A DNA stretch of 64,000 nucleotides from Apostichopus japonicus (GCF_037975245.1 NC_092565.1:16149499-16213498); one strand, 5' to 3'. Counted from the stretch's first letter, positions 45,349-59,825 are shown. Translations and numbers: made by a program. Notes: a model not told the origin generated them from the letters alone.

Positions 45349-46839
45349 ATTTGTAAAACGGGCCGACTTAACAACAATGAAGAGCGACCGATATTTATCT
45401 ATTCGTCCGGGCAACTTACACATGACCCTGGGTCACATCTTCCGTCATGTTGTGTGGAACCGGGAGAATGTAGACCATACTGTAGGGACGAAAAGTCTGG
45501 GCCGAGAATCACTGGGATGTACTGCAAAAACTGTCACACAGAATGGCTAGACAGAACAGCATATCGTCTCTCAAACTTTAACAGCGATGACCAGATAACT
45601 GTGACCGTTGCTAAGGGGAGAGAATCGACCTTTGACCCGTGCAACAGCGCGGCCTTCAACATCAGCACAGAAGAACCGATTATACTGACCAGACGGGTTC
45701 CAACCGTGGAAAGGATTTCTGATTTCTTTCGCTTCCTGATGATGTCAATCCCTCAAAGGACAATCATTGCTCGTCACTCGGATATGGACACACTCAAACC
45801 TGGCGACCATGTCATGTGGCATCGGCCCTGGGCAGTTTGGCACCATCAGTTAATAAGGAGAAGAACGGGACATCTGACTTACGATATCATTCATTTTTAC
45901 ACAAGAGATGATGAAGAAATGAACACGTTTGGATTCGAGGTGGAAATATTAGAAAAGAAAGATTGCAATTTCGCTGAAGAACATGGGACGCTATATAAAA
46001 TTAATTATAGTCGTACCATCCAAAGGGAAAACCCCGAACGACTCACATTTGACAGGGCCAACGCCAAACTCCACGAGAGGGGCTACAGACTGTTCACACA
46101 CAACTGTGAACACGTGATCTCTTTTTGTAAAACGGGTCGACTGGTGAGTTATCAAGTAGGATGGCTGAAAAAGGAGATCGCTTTCTTTGTGATGAGGGCA
46201 GTAATCATCATTGTCGTCATATGTGGTGCGAGCTTTGCAGACGATCAAATGACTTCGAACGAAACCATCACAGAACCACAGCGGGTTATCAACTTAATGC
46301 AAATACCCTACATTTCGTCACCAAGTCCATCTGCCGCTAGCTCAACAATGACATCACACACTGCAGGAATGGTAACCACTCCAGCAGGTCACCCTAGCAG
46401 AGGCGATAAATCGGAACTGGTAGAGGGTCTCTCAATCACATGCTTCGAATTTTTCATGTTTGTTTTTGTGATTTGGCGCCATTACAAAGCTTATAAGTGC
46501 AATGGGATCGATGGCGTAGATTTTACCCGCCGATGTGGTGAGGCCTTTTTGGAAATGGTGTCTACACTGATTTTCTTCTATGTTCACATGATTATTGTTT
46601 ATAGTGTCCATTCGCACGTCAGTTTGTTTGGGGACATCGGTCTTGCACTACTGCTGACTCTCCCAGGTAAACTGATTGGATTCTTTCTAGGACAATACCT
46701 TTGTCAAAAAACTATCAAAGAGTATTTTGCAAGTAGTTTTCGAAAATCTGGCAAGTCGGATTGGCTCTTAGATAGCGGAAGGATGTCCACTACCTCATAC
46801 CGATCGATTGAAGCCTCTGTAAGCGCTGAGATTGTTTAA
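45349..46839 (+). CDS. LRAT-domain membrane protein, terminal exon (496 codons)
   Basis: The exon starts after TTTATTTTCAG at 45349 (reading ICKTGRL...) and runs to TAA. In exon numbering, a Cys-rich segment at about 34-63 (CC, CRPYC, CKNCH) could bind metal. An LRAT/NlpC-P60 domain follows at about 150-275: GDHVMWHRPWAVWHHQLI with the likely catalytic His (about 166), and RLFTHNCEHVISFCKTG with nucleophile Cys at about 253 in the family's NCEH motif. Then come a hydrophobic helix (about 277-295), a Ser/Thr-rich loop and three more helices (about 360-375, 395-410, 415-440). LRAT-type enzymes are thiol acyltransferases or phospholipases at membranes; the substrate here cannot be predicted. Vertebrate members have one C-terminal anchor, this one about four. 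Upstream exons were not found. Confidence 0.85.
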   Translation: MCKTGRLNNNEERPIFIYSSGQLTHDPGSHLPSCCVEPGECRPYCRDEKSGPRITGMYCKNCHTEWLDRTAYRLSNFNSDDQITVTVAKGRESTFDPCNSAAFNISTEEPIILTRRVPTVERISDFFRFLMMSIPQRTIIARHSDMDTLKPGDHVMWHRPWAVWHHQLIRRRTGHLTYDIIHFYTRDDEEMNTFGFEVEILEKKDCNFAEEHGTLYKINYSRTIQRENPERLTFDRANAKLHERGYRLFTHNCEHVISFCKTGRLVSYQVGWLKKEIAFFVMRAVIIIVVICGASFADDQMTSNETITEPQRVINLMQIPYISSPSPSAASSTMTSHTAGMVTTPAGHPSRGDKSELVEGLSITCFEFFMFVFVIWRHYKAYKCNGIDGVDFTRRCGEAFLEMVSTLIFFYVHMIIVYSVHSHVSLFGDIGLALLLTLPGKLIGFFLGQYLCQKTIKEYFASSFRKSGKSDWLLDSGRMSTTSYRSIEASVSAEIV

Positions 46840-48230
<1,391 letters not shown>

Positions 48231-49549
48231 TCTATATCAGCCGACTGTTGCAAGGCTATACCGTGCATTTGTAATTGGAAGATCCGTGTACACCGGGTAC
48301 ATGTCTAATTGTAACCACTCAACGAGTTAGTACCTTCCACATATCTCCTTCCTTCATTTCTCACCTTCTCATGCATGCCTCCCCTCCATCCAATATTTGA
48401 AACTAAAGACACGACGTTACAAAAAATAAAATCAACTTTTAATTTACCAGAAGTAAGTGATCTAGGTATGTTTTGCAGTACTATACTATTTACTTTCCTC
48501 AAAGCAATATTTTCGTCTTAGTCACTGGCTTTAATAATTGCAGCAACTTTAATAAGCAAATACTATGTATTAAGTAAAGATGATAACTATTTGATAAGCT
48601 TACTTAAGACACCCATTATACTTTCTTTATTCAATTTTCATTAATTTACAAGTACTTAATGATTTTAATTCCACCCTGATACATCTTTCCTGTCATCAGC
48701 CACGTATTTTACATATATACCAGTAATAGTCGGCTATCCCTGAATAATATTAGGGAGATAAGCCCCCTCCCTCACAGGCAGACAAAGTGTCCAAATAAAA
48801 AAAACAGTGTAGGCATACAGTACACATATGCATGTGCGGTACAAACTAAACATTCGAAATTATTCTTCATTTTTTTTCTTCAAATTTTCACCATCTTGTG
48901 TTTAGCCTTAGGACCAGCCATGTTACCAAATTTCTCAAAGTGGAGGGGAGACCCGTCCCCTTACACCCACCCCTACCATTGGCGACATAACATACTATCG
49001 CCCCCCCCCCCCCGTCCCATAACAAAATTGGTGGTTGGACACCTGGTATGCGCATTGCATCGTAAACGATTATGGTATTTATAGGCCTATATGCAAGCGT
49101 CTATACAAACTCAACTAATCACTCAACTCTATAGGGTCTTGAAGTGACATATAGAACAACTTTATACGTTTGCGGCAATGGAGACCGAAAGTGTGAAATT
49201 TTACCATGGCAGCTACAGCACCGAGTGCATTATGTATATAGAAGATATGTCGAAAAGTACAAATCAGAAGTTTGAAAGCAATTAGTCTGCTTTTTATTCT
49301 ACATTTTGTTAAATTGCATTTTTGTTTTATCTTTCACATCTTATACTAATTTATACGTTAATTTATTGCTAATTAATTAACTTATCTCTTTTTCTCAGAT
49401 TCTTTTTAAGTACGTTGATGCAACAAGGTATAAATTAACAATGCTGGTATTAGAAAAATTCATTGCGGTTTTGTTAGTGTTGCAAATATTGAAATATGCT
49501 TTCAAATAAAACGTTTTCGGAAAAACTTCAAATTATTGTATCTTCCTTT

Positions 49550-49850
49550 TCTCTTCTCGGCCTTTTGGCTAAGATCATGTGTAGTATATGTTCCCTTTCG
49601 AGAGGAATCGTGATACACACCTGACGATGATCACACAATCACAGTCTCGATGCAAGGGGACTGGGTTTGAGAGCAGATCAGTCGTTCGGTTGTTTGGTTT
49701 TTCGTGCCCAGGTTCTCCGTTTCATGTGTGACTTTTCTTAAGAAAGTATCCTTTTGGATGGAACCGGGCTGGGACAGAGAGTGGATCAGTCGTTTTGGTT
49801 ATCGTGCCCATATTTTATCTTGGGTGACTTTTCTTAGAAAGTATCTTCTT
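49550..49850 (+). repeat. U2 snRNA-headed repeat, copy 2 (well-preserved head)
   Basis: 49554-49603 reads TTCTCGGCCTTTTGGCTAAG ATCATGTGTAGTATATGTTC, almost the 5' 45 nt of U2 snRNA including the GTAGTA branch-site-pairing region. From there it departs from U2 completely and matches the repeat at 36862-37055. Its 3' half (GATCAGTCGTT...GTGCCCA...GTGACTTTTCTTA) is present twice, at about 49675-49750 and 49785-49850. Not a functional U2 gene: the Sm site and 3' domains are absent. Confidence 0.65.
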
Positions 49851-50826
49851 TTTCGATATTAAAATAATTGAACAAATGCTTTGTGCTTAATCGCAACCAT
49901 CCAACAGCAGCAGAAAAAAGGGAAGGGGGGGGGGGTAGGATATGGTTATACAAACCCGTCATACAAAAGCGACACAGGCAAGTATTCAGTCACACAAAAT
50001 AATAAACAAATTCAGTTCAGTTTTACTATACATGCATATTCAGTTCATGTATACTCATGAGAAATCATCTAATAGTTTAACAGATCGCAAACGTTAAGGA
50101 ATATTCAGGATAAGCTTCAGCCTAAAAAAAGAAAAGTGAACTCCAACCAACCGCATAGAACAATCTTCGTCACAACGAACACCCACAGAGAGCTATAAAG
50201 AGTGGAGGGGGGGGGGGGGGGTTGTGTTTCGTTTGAGAGATATTATAGTTTAGAAGTTTCCGACGAGGAAGCAATTTTTGTCAATGTGTGATGTCATATT
50301 GCCATTACCAGGCGAAGTAAAACGTTTCATTTATTTGTTTATCTTTTCTTGATATTTTCAAGTTGAATTTAAACATTGTCCTCAGTTGAGCATTTAAGGA
50401 GCATTCTTTGAGGAATATCATGAAATCCAGAATATCTACAAAGAAGAATCACTAGCACTCCAGTTCTGACTTAAGTCATCTTATCATGAATTGTTAAGAT
50501 TTGTTCCCCATTCTTACAGCTATTTATCTGTATAATCGCTCGCAAATATTCACAGGAAATGTTCTTGTTTTCTTTGAAGAATAATGTGCTAAGAAAATGC
50601 GTTAGTTTGTTCATGGAAATGCATTTTCCATCGAATATGCCTTTAATTTAATGTCCATTGAGTGTGACGAATATCGTTATGAAAGAGCAAATCTAACAAC
50701 AGATCCAGAGACCAGCATACCTTAATGAATACTTAGGCTGGCTATTCCCAACCTGTCGGTTACGTCACTATGTAGAAAACAAATTCATCCCCGTGAAACT
50801 CAATGGTATCATCCATAACTCACGGT

Positions 50827-52621
50827 CAGGGGCGGGATTTGAGTTATGAAAGTGGGGGGGGGGGGGCAAACCTGCCAGCAAGACTATCTAAGCGGAGCGC
50901 CACCATCGGTTGGCGCGTAGCGTACAAGAAATTTTTTGGCTTTACAAACCCTCCAGATGGCCGGAAACGGCACTTCCCGAGTGCTCTAAGCTGCATGTAC
51001 CCATCCTTGAAATATGGATCTCATGTCTGCAATTGTATCTAGATAGATAATTATCGTTTAAAAATTTGAAGAGGATTGATAGTAGAACATATGGTCAGAT
51101 GTTGATGTACAACTTTTGTTATACGTCACTATCTAAGCAGAGCACCATCATCGGTTGGCAAGGAGCGTCGAAATATTCGATGAAAGGTACCCTTAGATCG
51201 GTAAAATTAACACCCATATAGGCTTTAAATTGCATCTAAACAATTAATGAACGTGTGTAAATTTAGGGAGGACGGATAGAAGAACTTATATGGTGAAGTA
51301 CAACTGAAGCTTATACGTCACTATTTAGGCGGTGTACCACCATCAGTTGGCACTGCGCGTCGAAATTTAAGCAAAAAGGAAATCCTAGATCAGCAAAAAT
51401 GACACCTCTGGTAACAATAAATCGCATCTAGACAGTTCTTTCCCCTAAAATTATTAGTATATTGTGCATTGGACCGATCAAGAATATGTTCAGCACCCAA
51501 CTCGAAATTCTCCCCGCGGTCCCCACTTCTTGGAGCACTTGGCAAATATTGGGGACTGAACATACCTTTACCCCCCCCCCCCCACCGAAACGGTGGTGTA
51601 GCCACGGGTGTTGGTCAGAGGGGGTGAGAATGGTCTGTAGGGGCGCTTTCGACACTATCTAAGCGGAGCGCCACCACAGGTTGGCGCGGAGCGTAGAGAC
51701 ATTTTTTGAGTAAAGATACTCCCTAGATCGCCGGAAATGACCCTTTCTGGGCCTTGCTAATTTGCAGATAAACGAAGAATAAATAGCCGTTAGAGCATTT
51801 TGTCAGAAAATTACACCAAAAAATATGTGACAAATGTCAATAGGTAGATGAGAGTGCAGTAAAAATGTCAATAATCGCGAATAAGTAAAAAGTGGTAAAA
51901 AGCTGAAAAGGGCGCCAGCAGTCCATTTAAGTCCGTCAGGGGGGGGGGGGGCATCCGCCCCCCTGACTGTATGGACGCTCCGCCACTGCAACGAAACTGC
52001 CGAGTGCTGTATACTGTAACAATGGATTTAATTTGTTACTGTGTTAGTGCCAATTTGTTATTTACATTATTCGATTTGCATGCATCATTCCAGGATTTCG
52101 AGCAGTAAAAAATTACATCGGCATTGCCATTGCATATTGTTGAATGACACGGGGGGGGGGGGGGTCATGTGTCAGTGTATTGAATTTAATTATTGATATA
52201 CCCAATATGCAAATCTGGCTTTCGTAAATCGTTTCTCTGGATTTAGTTATTCAACGCATTCAGTAGAGCAGCACTTGAAAATCAATTCCTGAAGCTAGCA
52301 CTGTAGCACATGCCGTGGATTCATCACATGCAGAATTGAATCACTATAGTGTGTTAGCTCCAGGATTCGTAACCTGTGCTGCGAACCATGTGCTAGCTCC
52401 AGCTCCAGTTATTCTGCATGCTACATGTTACGATTTTAAACACAAATTCTACTTGGATTCGAAACAAACAGGCCTATATGATAGAGCTGTTGTGGGGGAA
52501 TAATTACGATTAGGGTTGTGCACATTTGTCTGCAAAGACGACAAAAAAGTGAACTAAGGTCTGGGAAAAAGTGGGGGGGGGGGCAAATGCCCCCTCTTGC
52601 CCCCCCGCAATCCCGCCCATG
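50827..52621. mobile_element. Non-autonomous hAT element, 1,795 bp, with a nested MITE
   Basis: Termini CAGGGGCGGGATTTG and GCAATCCCGCCCATG with a perfect 8-bp target duplication CTCACGGT (50819-50826, 52622-52629). Interior has three diverged tandem units starting near 50883, 51127 and 51308 (TATCTAAGCGGAGCGCCACC-like followed by CGGTTGGC) and a complete MITE at 51591-51988. No transposase frame. Confidence 0.88.
51591..51988. mobile_element. hAT MITE nested in the larger hAT element
   Basis: Interior almost identical to the MITE at 17078-17476. Right end GCTCCGCCACTG is intact; left end has mutated to CGGTGGTGTAG. Target duplication CACCGAAA / CAACGAAA, 7 of 8 matching. Includes a 12-base poly-G run where the other copy has 6. 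Confidence 0.9.
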
Positions 52622-53449
52622 CTCACGGTTGTGTTTTATCATTTTGCATTGTGATTTATAAAGTTACATCATGTACAACTGATGTGGACAATGGAAGACT
52701 GTATATATTCGTGCAGAAATATTGAGCTTCCAAATGACATGATAACGCAACTCATAGAAACCATGGCCATGATTTTGATACTAATACTAATTGTATATTG
52801 CATGTGACTATTGTGTCGTAATACATGCTTGGCTTCAGAGTGCCTGGTATATATCATTATGCGTAAATTTGTGTTGCTATAGGCAACTTACTATAAAGAC
52901 AGTAACGTGTGAAGTGTACCGCCCACCTGGCACCGTCAATATTTGGATTTAAACTATGAAGCATTCAGAATGGCGTCAGACAATTGTTTTCAATACTCTA
53001 CTTCAGATAATATATAAATAGGCTCTCTCATCATAATCTAGTAAAAATCATAGCAAAGCCATACTCTTCCTTCGCAGTATGTCTTGAAATAATGCTCCCA
53101 TGTATTTTTTTCTGTCGCGGATGAATATTAAGTGTAATCAAGCTCTTGAACCAGCTCCTATGCTAATAGAATCTTGTCATGGATCGAGGTAGAAATAACT
53201 TTGCCGACTGTATCTTACACTAGACTGGTAGTTTCTTTATTTGTCTGACAAGCTTATGTTACAACATCGATTTACTTGATAATTCTCCGAAACAAACCAG
53301 AAAGGGCAAAAGGTGGCGAGGGACGAGCTAGAGACGAAGGAATCAAGAACTTGATGGACCCTGGATATTCCTAGTTCTTTTAGATATGTGCTAGAGGCCA
53401 GAAAGTGTGTTCCTTCCTTTTCAAATGTCTTAGCATACACAAGATATTC

Positions 53450-53640
53450 GATGAAGAATGGGGAAGAAGCTAATGGAGGTGGGGAGGCAGAGAAGTCAAA
53501 AGAAAAGCGGAAAGGGAGGAGAGGGGTGGAAGGGAGGGAGGGAGAGAAGGAAGAGAAAAGACGAGATGGGAGGGAGAGGACGGGGGGGGGGGGGAGGAGA
53601 GAAGGAGAGACCGGGTAGGTTGGGAAGTAGAAAGCTGTGG
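53450..53640. repeat. Polypurine (GA/GGG) tract
   Basis: About 180 bp that is nearly all purine on the plus strand, with GGGTGGAAGGGAGGGAGGGA and a 14-base G run. Potential triplex or quadruplex structure. Frames on both strands are composition artefacts. Confidence 0.9.
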
Positions 53641-55301
53641 TGGCTATATCTGTTCCTATATTTTTATGGCGTGCTAGCATACAAAGAGACCAGGGAACGA
53701 TATGCTTTGTCAGCATAGGTTGATCATCATTTGATATTTGGATAGTGCCGAACTGAGAGCAGGAAATCATACTGTACAGTCTGAATCAAACACTTCTCAC
53801 GGAAATACAAGCAATCCTTTCATTATAGGTTTGCCAATAGTAGAATCGACTCTTTCTTTGATATTACCGTTATCAATATGTGTTAATACATCCACTAGCT
53901 ACTGTGGATTCAAAAGACTTTTTTTTCCTGTTGGTTGCCTGGTAACAGTGCTAGGTGTGATGTGGCACGTATATGATTCATATGTTGATATAGTTGAGAA
54001 TAAATGATTAACGCATTCAGGTTTCACACGTTGAATATCCAAGCATGCTAATTGGTACTATGGCGTATGGGATTGGTCAAGGCCACTAGTCAACACGGTT
54101 ATGTTGCTATAGCCTATCTTCTCCAAATAAAAATTACATGCCTAGTATCCCACACTAGGAAGTACCTATTTGTATTCATGCGTGATTCAAAGTACACTGA
54201 TGTCAGTTGTGGAAGGGCATGTGTTTTGCTTTACCATCTATGAGCTCATGTAATAACAAAACAGAAGGTTAAAGAATGGCTTTATACACGGATATAGATA
54301 CCATATGTTCAGTTGATTTGTCAAGGGCGACAAACGGAATCAAAAAATGGATAATTTCATGTGGATACTTTACGGTAAGATGGTGAAGAGACTTTTAAAG
54401 TTACAAGTTATTTCTCTTCGACTTCAACCTGAGCTTCAGACTACGTCGTACAATATGTCTGTATAGATTATCCAAAAGTCATATGAGACAACTGCCTATG
54501 TAGGCCTATAGGGCCAAAGAGGTCACGGATCTGCAAGGTCAATAGGCGTGGGTGCAAGGGATGTAATTTGCATCGTTATATCCCAAGAAATGTGATATTG
54601 TTAACACCCTACAGGCGTTAGCAACCAATATACGAATAATGGACTCAATTTGTAAAAAAAAAAAAAAAAAACATGATTATTACGGCGGCATGTTGTGAAA
54701 TCCTTAGTGGTAAATCAATTCGAATGTTTATGCAAAACTTCACTATGTACAAACTTTGTTTGAGGAAAGAAATGTTTGTGCTGTCAGCATAAGTAGAATG
54801 TATAATTGATAAAAAATGATGTCAGTCATTAAAACTAATCGGAGGGCCAATAATAGAACAATGCGGTAAACACATTTCAAAGTAGGGCAATAGTCCTATA
54901 CTCATAGGAGGAAGTAAGCCATTGCACATATTGGTAAAATAATTTCTTAACTAGGTCTTATACGTTACTTACCTGTATATATCAATCTACCCCTGCACTT
55001 GGATCACTACCTTAAAGCAGTATTTTGCGTCCTTTTCTATGATTTTTCTCAACCTCACTGACTCCACTGTGCCATAACGACATACACAACTAGCTTATAT
55101 ATATTTAAATCTTACTTCAAATGGTGGCATAAAAGTCGAAAAATTTGCAACTTTCAACTTTGTTTTTCTCCAAGATATTTTCCGTTGGGATCCCAATAAA
55201 CCTCGCCCATAATATAAATATTTTAACACTACGAACGTCATTGACCAATTCGTAATACAACACCATGCTTGATTTGTGTACAGTCTATATGGCAGTTGTA
55301 C

Positions 55302-55325
55302 CAGGGAGTTCCATAACAACTCCCT
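55302..55325. mobile_element. Mini-palindrome, 24 bp, copy B
   Basis: CAGGGAGTT...AACTCCCT flanked by AGTTGTAC (55294-55301) and GGTTGTAC (55326-55333), 7 of 8 matching. Confidence 0.7.
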
Positions 55326-55868
55326 GGTTGTACCAACGCAAAGTCTTGAATCTATTTTTTAGCAATGGCTAATAACTAAACCTGCATCTCTGATTGGATG
55401 AATTCAAACTAGTGGGTTTGGGGGAGCTGTATGCGATTAATTTTAAATGTGGAATTTGTCGTGGACACTTTTCTCATTATCTGCAAATATCCTTAATTAC
55501 TCGCCAATTAACGATGTTGGCAGGGAAAAACTTGGCTAATAACTTAGTTTGCTGTTTTGTGATTGATATATGTAAAAAACTTGATGGACATGTCAAAAAA
55601 GTAGAAAACGGCGACCAAACGCAAAGTGCTGCTTTAAAAATGTCTCATAAAAACTGGTGTCGAGGGCTAAGAATTTGATTGACAAAAACTGTTGGCGCTA
55701 TTAACAAACCGGATCATCCATTTGTGAAGGTACACCGCAAGCTTGATTTCATCATCGTAAACAATAAATATACATTTTGAAGAGTAAATGACTAGCGTTT
55801 GCACAATCAAAATACCAATATTCTCAGTCCCTTTCTGCGTGTGTGTTGGTGTGGTGACATACAATTGA

Positions 55869-55871
<3 letters not shown>

Positions 55872-55924
<53 letters not shown>

Positions 55925-55935
55925 TATAAATATAT
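55872..55935. repeat. (AT)n microsatellite
   Basis: About 55 bp of AT repeat, interrupted near both ends by TATGTATA/ACATATATAAA. Confidence 0.96.
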
Positions 55936-58833
55936 GCAGTAACCGTAGTCGGTATACTACGTTACCATTACTATAATTTATAAATCAATGTTTTCACCTC
56001 TATGTTTTTCACCTCAAATATTTCCAGTGTTTCCCTTCAATTCTATATGCGTCCCTTATCTTCCAGTGAAAGTTGAAGTTAGGTATAGCGTGCATAGGCC
56101 TATTCACTTTACCAAGAAATATATAATTATTTTTTGAACTGGTAACGGATTTCGTTTCGTTCGCGGCCGGCTACTTTCGTCTGTATGAATTTCTTCTGGT
56201 TCGAAACGATACTATTTCTGTAACCTATTAGGCGATGCTTAGCCACTTGCCATTTTACTGCCCCGTCCATATTTTTGATATGCTAACTAAGCTGCTGCGC
56301 AAGAAAGTGTATTATCTCTAGACTAAGGTTTGGATTTGTCAGATTTTCTTGATGAAGAATGGACTTTCTCAATCTGTTTTGTGTGATGTGTCAGAAAAAC
56401 AAACAGAAATATTTTGCGAGTAACATTATTTCATTATACGACAAGAGACATTGTGAAAACATTATGGTATCTTTAGTAAACGATGTGTTTGTATACATTT
56501 TGTGTGGAAACAGAAATATTTCATGACCCACACAACTTGTCAAAGGCGTGACCTTTGATCGCACTCTGTTGTCGCCACGGTGACCGACGCTACGGGAGCC
56601 ATAACCATTCATACATTCTGTTCGTGTTGTTTACAGTACGTGGGTGTGTAGTACAAATCGATGTGACTATGTACTACCTTTACAAAGCAAATAGCAATTT
56701 TAAAAGGAAAAAGGCAAAATGCAAAAGAAAACACAAGATATGAAATTATTAGTTGAATATTAACTCGATCAAGTTGATGTGAAAGTTAAGTGTCGTCATA
56801 GGGATGTCCAGGTGATATTTTAACAGAAGCTTCAGTCAACATTGTTTAAATCTATAGTGAATTGATTCTTTTGTTGGTTTTACACTTTACAAAAGACCGC
56901 TCAATAATTGACTGGGATGCCTAAGCCAATAACCTAAACCAGTTATCGCATCCTGGGAACATGTATATGGGTTTTTACTTCGGACTGTGTGTACCTGGAA
57001 CTATATTAGCATTTATCAACTGCTCTTAGCATTTATCAACTGTTAACGATGATTTTGTAAACTTGGGATGCTTCTTTCTCATAAAACATTTGGAAGAAGA
57101 AAAACATGAGCGGTGAGATTTGCGAGGATCGATGGCTTCTTCCGAAGTAGTACAGCATATGCTAAAAGTAGCGTAAGTAAATATCATTCAACTGTTTTCT
57201 CTTTAGACATTTAAAAGTTGAAAGATACTGATTTTTTTTTTCAATATTTTGTTATAACATTTAACATGTATGATAACACGGTAGTATAGTAATATACTGC
57301 AGTATATGTTATGGTATAAATATTACTGGGAACAATAATGATAACATTAAACCTGTACTGTGCTGATTATAACATTCAAGCCTTTCACCTAGCAACCCAA
57401 GGTTTCTGGTAGGAGAAGGGCTCGGCAAACAGGCGAGTATAATAGTCTAGTCTTCTTGATATGAGGAGGGCCAGCCCTCGATTTTAGGATTAAGGGAAGA
57501 TATTCTATTGATATGGCTTTCCATGCCACCATATAGGTTGTAGCCAGTGTACTCTCTGTTACGTATTCGAATTTGAGCTTCGGGCGTGGGGGGGGGGGGG
57601 GGGTTTGGTTGAAACCTCTTTTGGGGAGTGGTCTAATTAAATTGAGAGTTGTCTTTTCCCCTTTGAGAAAGTTTTGTTTCTATAGGGGAGTTTAAATGCA
57701 AAATGGTGCTATAATTTTAACTTCATTAGTATATGTATACGTACGTTATAAGATGTAAACCGTTTTGGAAGAAAGGTTGGGTAAATGGAGAGGAGAAGGC
57801 GCATGGCTCCATGCTCCCCGAGTGCAGGGCTTCGAATTCTGCCCTCTATTTATTAATAACATCAAAGTACCTATCAAACAGTACATGTTGGGTAGTCCCT
57901 ATACACAGGTGTCTAATATCTCTATATTGACACAAATGGAGATGATGTGCTTTATATTAAAGTATGAAAGTGACGATCATTGCATCAAAGTTAACAGAAA
58001 AGAATATCGTTATATGCTTATTATGGTTAATCAGGAAAACTTGCTGAGCAGTAGATCACAACTTGCCATAAAAAGAAGTAGCCTATCCATTATCATATAC
58101 ATCTTGAATATTTTATTTTTTTCCAATTTTCCCTGCCGTAACCGCTTCGTCGCCGATGTTTTTGTTGTTGATATTATGGTGGGTGGGTTGGGGAAGGGGG
58201 GGGGGTCAGGTAGGGAACCTCAGTCCCGGGCCCCCAGGCTGACTACGCTATTGCGGATAAGTCACCTTAAATAAACTTGACTACCGAAACAGCGGTATAA
58301 GAAAATATCGGCAAGAAGGAAGGAATACCCGATCGCTGCAATGCAAGCTGTAAATGTTTTCCATGCATGCATTGATCACTGATAACAAAACACCTGGTTT
58401 TGATCATGTTTGTAGCTCGGTACCGTAGCAACCGGTTTGAATCTCCTCAAGTTGTTCTATTTGTAAGGGTAGGATGAGCTCATTTTGAAATCATTTTCGG
58501 AGTATTTGATTCTCATGCATATTGATGTAATATTTGAGATCAATTATCAATTACAACGGCAACCACGTGACTCGGGAAGACTTGTGTTTGAGGGACTGAT
58601 GGGAGGGTGATGGAACCGGCGGGCGGAGGGGCCCGAAGGGGCTGAGACTCAGCCTCGATCTCTCGAAAAGCATTACGCGTTTTCAGAAATAACGTATTAA
58701 GTCTCTGGATTAAAAAACATATATTTGATTAAGAGTGGTATTTTAAACCTTTTGCATAATGATGGAGTCACGGGCGAGGATGGGGCAGTATAGCTCCATG
58801 CACCTCCATCAGTATTTCAAAGAGTGGTCAAAT

Positions 58834-58862
58834 CAGGGAGCTGGTTAGAGTAGCAGCTCCCT
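58834..58862. mobile_element. Mini-palindrome, 29 bp
   Basis: CAGGGAGCTG...CAGCTCCCT flanked by GGTCAAAT and GGTCAATA, sharing the first six bases. Confidence 0.65.
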
Positions 58863-59825
58863 GGTCAATATTGAGGCATACCATACTCTCGCCAGTCAGG
58901 TGGGGAGGTTAAATGGTTACCGTGGTCATTTGAGCCGGGAATATACGGTGTGACAATCCTTACATGGCTGATGCTGTTAATCCACGAAAGCTCTCGTTCA
59001 AGATTCCATAATCTGGACGAACCGAATTGACGTTTCTTAGTAATCCGGTTATCATTCACAACACATGTACTTTTACCTTTGTTACAGTGATCGATAACTG
59101 GAGTACAATACGTCACTACATATCGATTATAGGTTAAGCCATACAGGACAAACTGTACGCTTCAAATCACGAACACAGTCAAATCCTTCCTTTTTCTTCC
59201 GCAAACAGTCATAGAATGTTAGCTGATTACCATCCGCTGAAACATTAAAAGTGCATGGCATGCCGGGAAGAGAACGGTGGAAAATATTGCAAGAGAGACA
59301 CCAATCATGTATATTTTATGAAGATCGGTGCCCGAAATTCTAATTATGTAACTTTACTAGAATTGTGTAATGAATGACGAGAAATTTCTTTGACCTTTGA
59401 CCCAATTTGCCCTTGATCGTGATTAATATAACTATAAAATGTGTCTGAGCGACGGAAATGGTGATGACGGATTCAAATTCATTTATGAATCACAACTCTT
59501 GTCAAAGTGTCGATATTTCTACCCAATGTGCAACGAAGTAAGATAATTCAAGCGGGGTGGGGAGGGGTGGGGGTACCCATATTTCAACCACCACAAAAAA
59601 TATATGCAGTTATTTAGCACAAACTTGGGTGTAGACCAAATTAAAGCCTACTGTTATTTATAGCCGACATGTCGCTACCTGCATCAGAATGCCCCGTTTC
59701 ATGCAAAAACATTTTACTATATATTTGGGGGGGGGGGGTAGGACACTTAGATCCCCTACAGCCTGGTCAGCTTCAGCGAGCTCAGGACCTGGATTCGCAT
59801 CTCTTATGGTCAGTACTGCGCCCAT

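Larger units (their letters stand above)
52630..59825. other. Intergenic stretch, no supported gene
   Basis: Apart from the polypurine tract, two mini-palindromes, an AT microsatellite and poly-G runs (57590, 58196, 59730) I see no exon with both coding signal and splice context. A short ATG-to-donor stretch at 57132-57172 is too small to support. Confidence 0.5.

Noticed and set aside
49550-49603. Functional U2 snRNA gene
   Set aside because: Only the 5' ~45 nt match; no Sm site or 3' stem-loops, and the body is a repeat found elsewhere.
53237-53770. 177-aa Ser/Pro-rich minus-strand ORF
   Set aside because: Mostly the complement of the polypurine tract; composition artefact.
57132-57172. 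Possible first coding exon (ATG, 13 codons, GTAAGT donor)
   Set aside because: Too short, with an upstream overlapping ATG and no downstream exon that fits.
58865-59116. 83-aa minus-strand ORF
   Set aside because: No conserved motifs and starts beside a mini-palindrome; cannot be told from chance.
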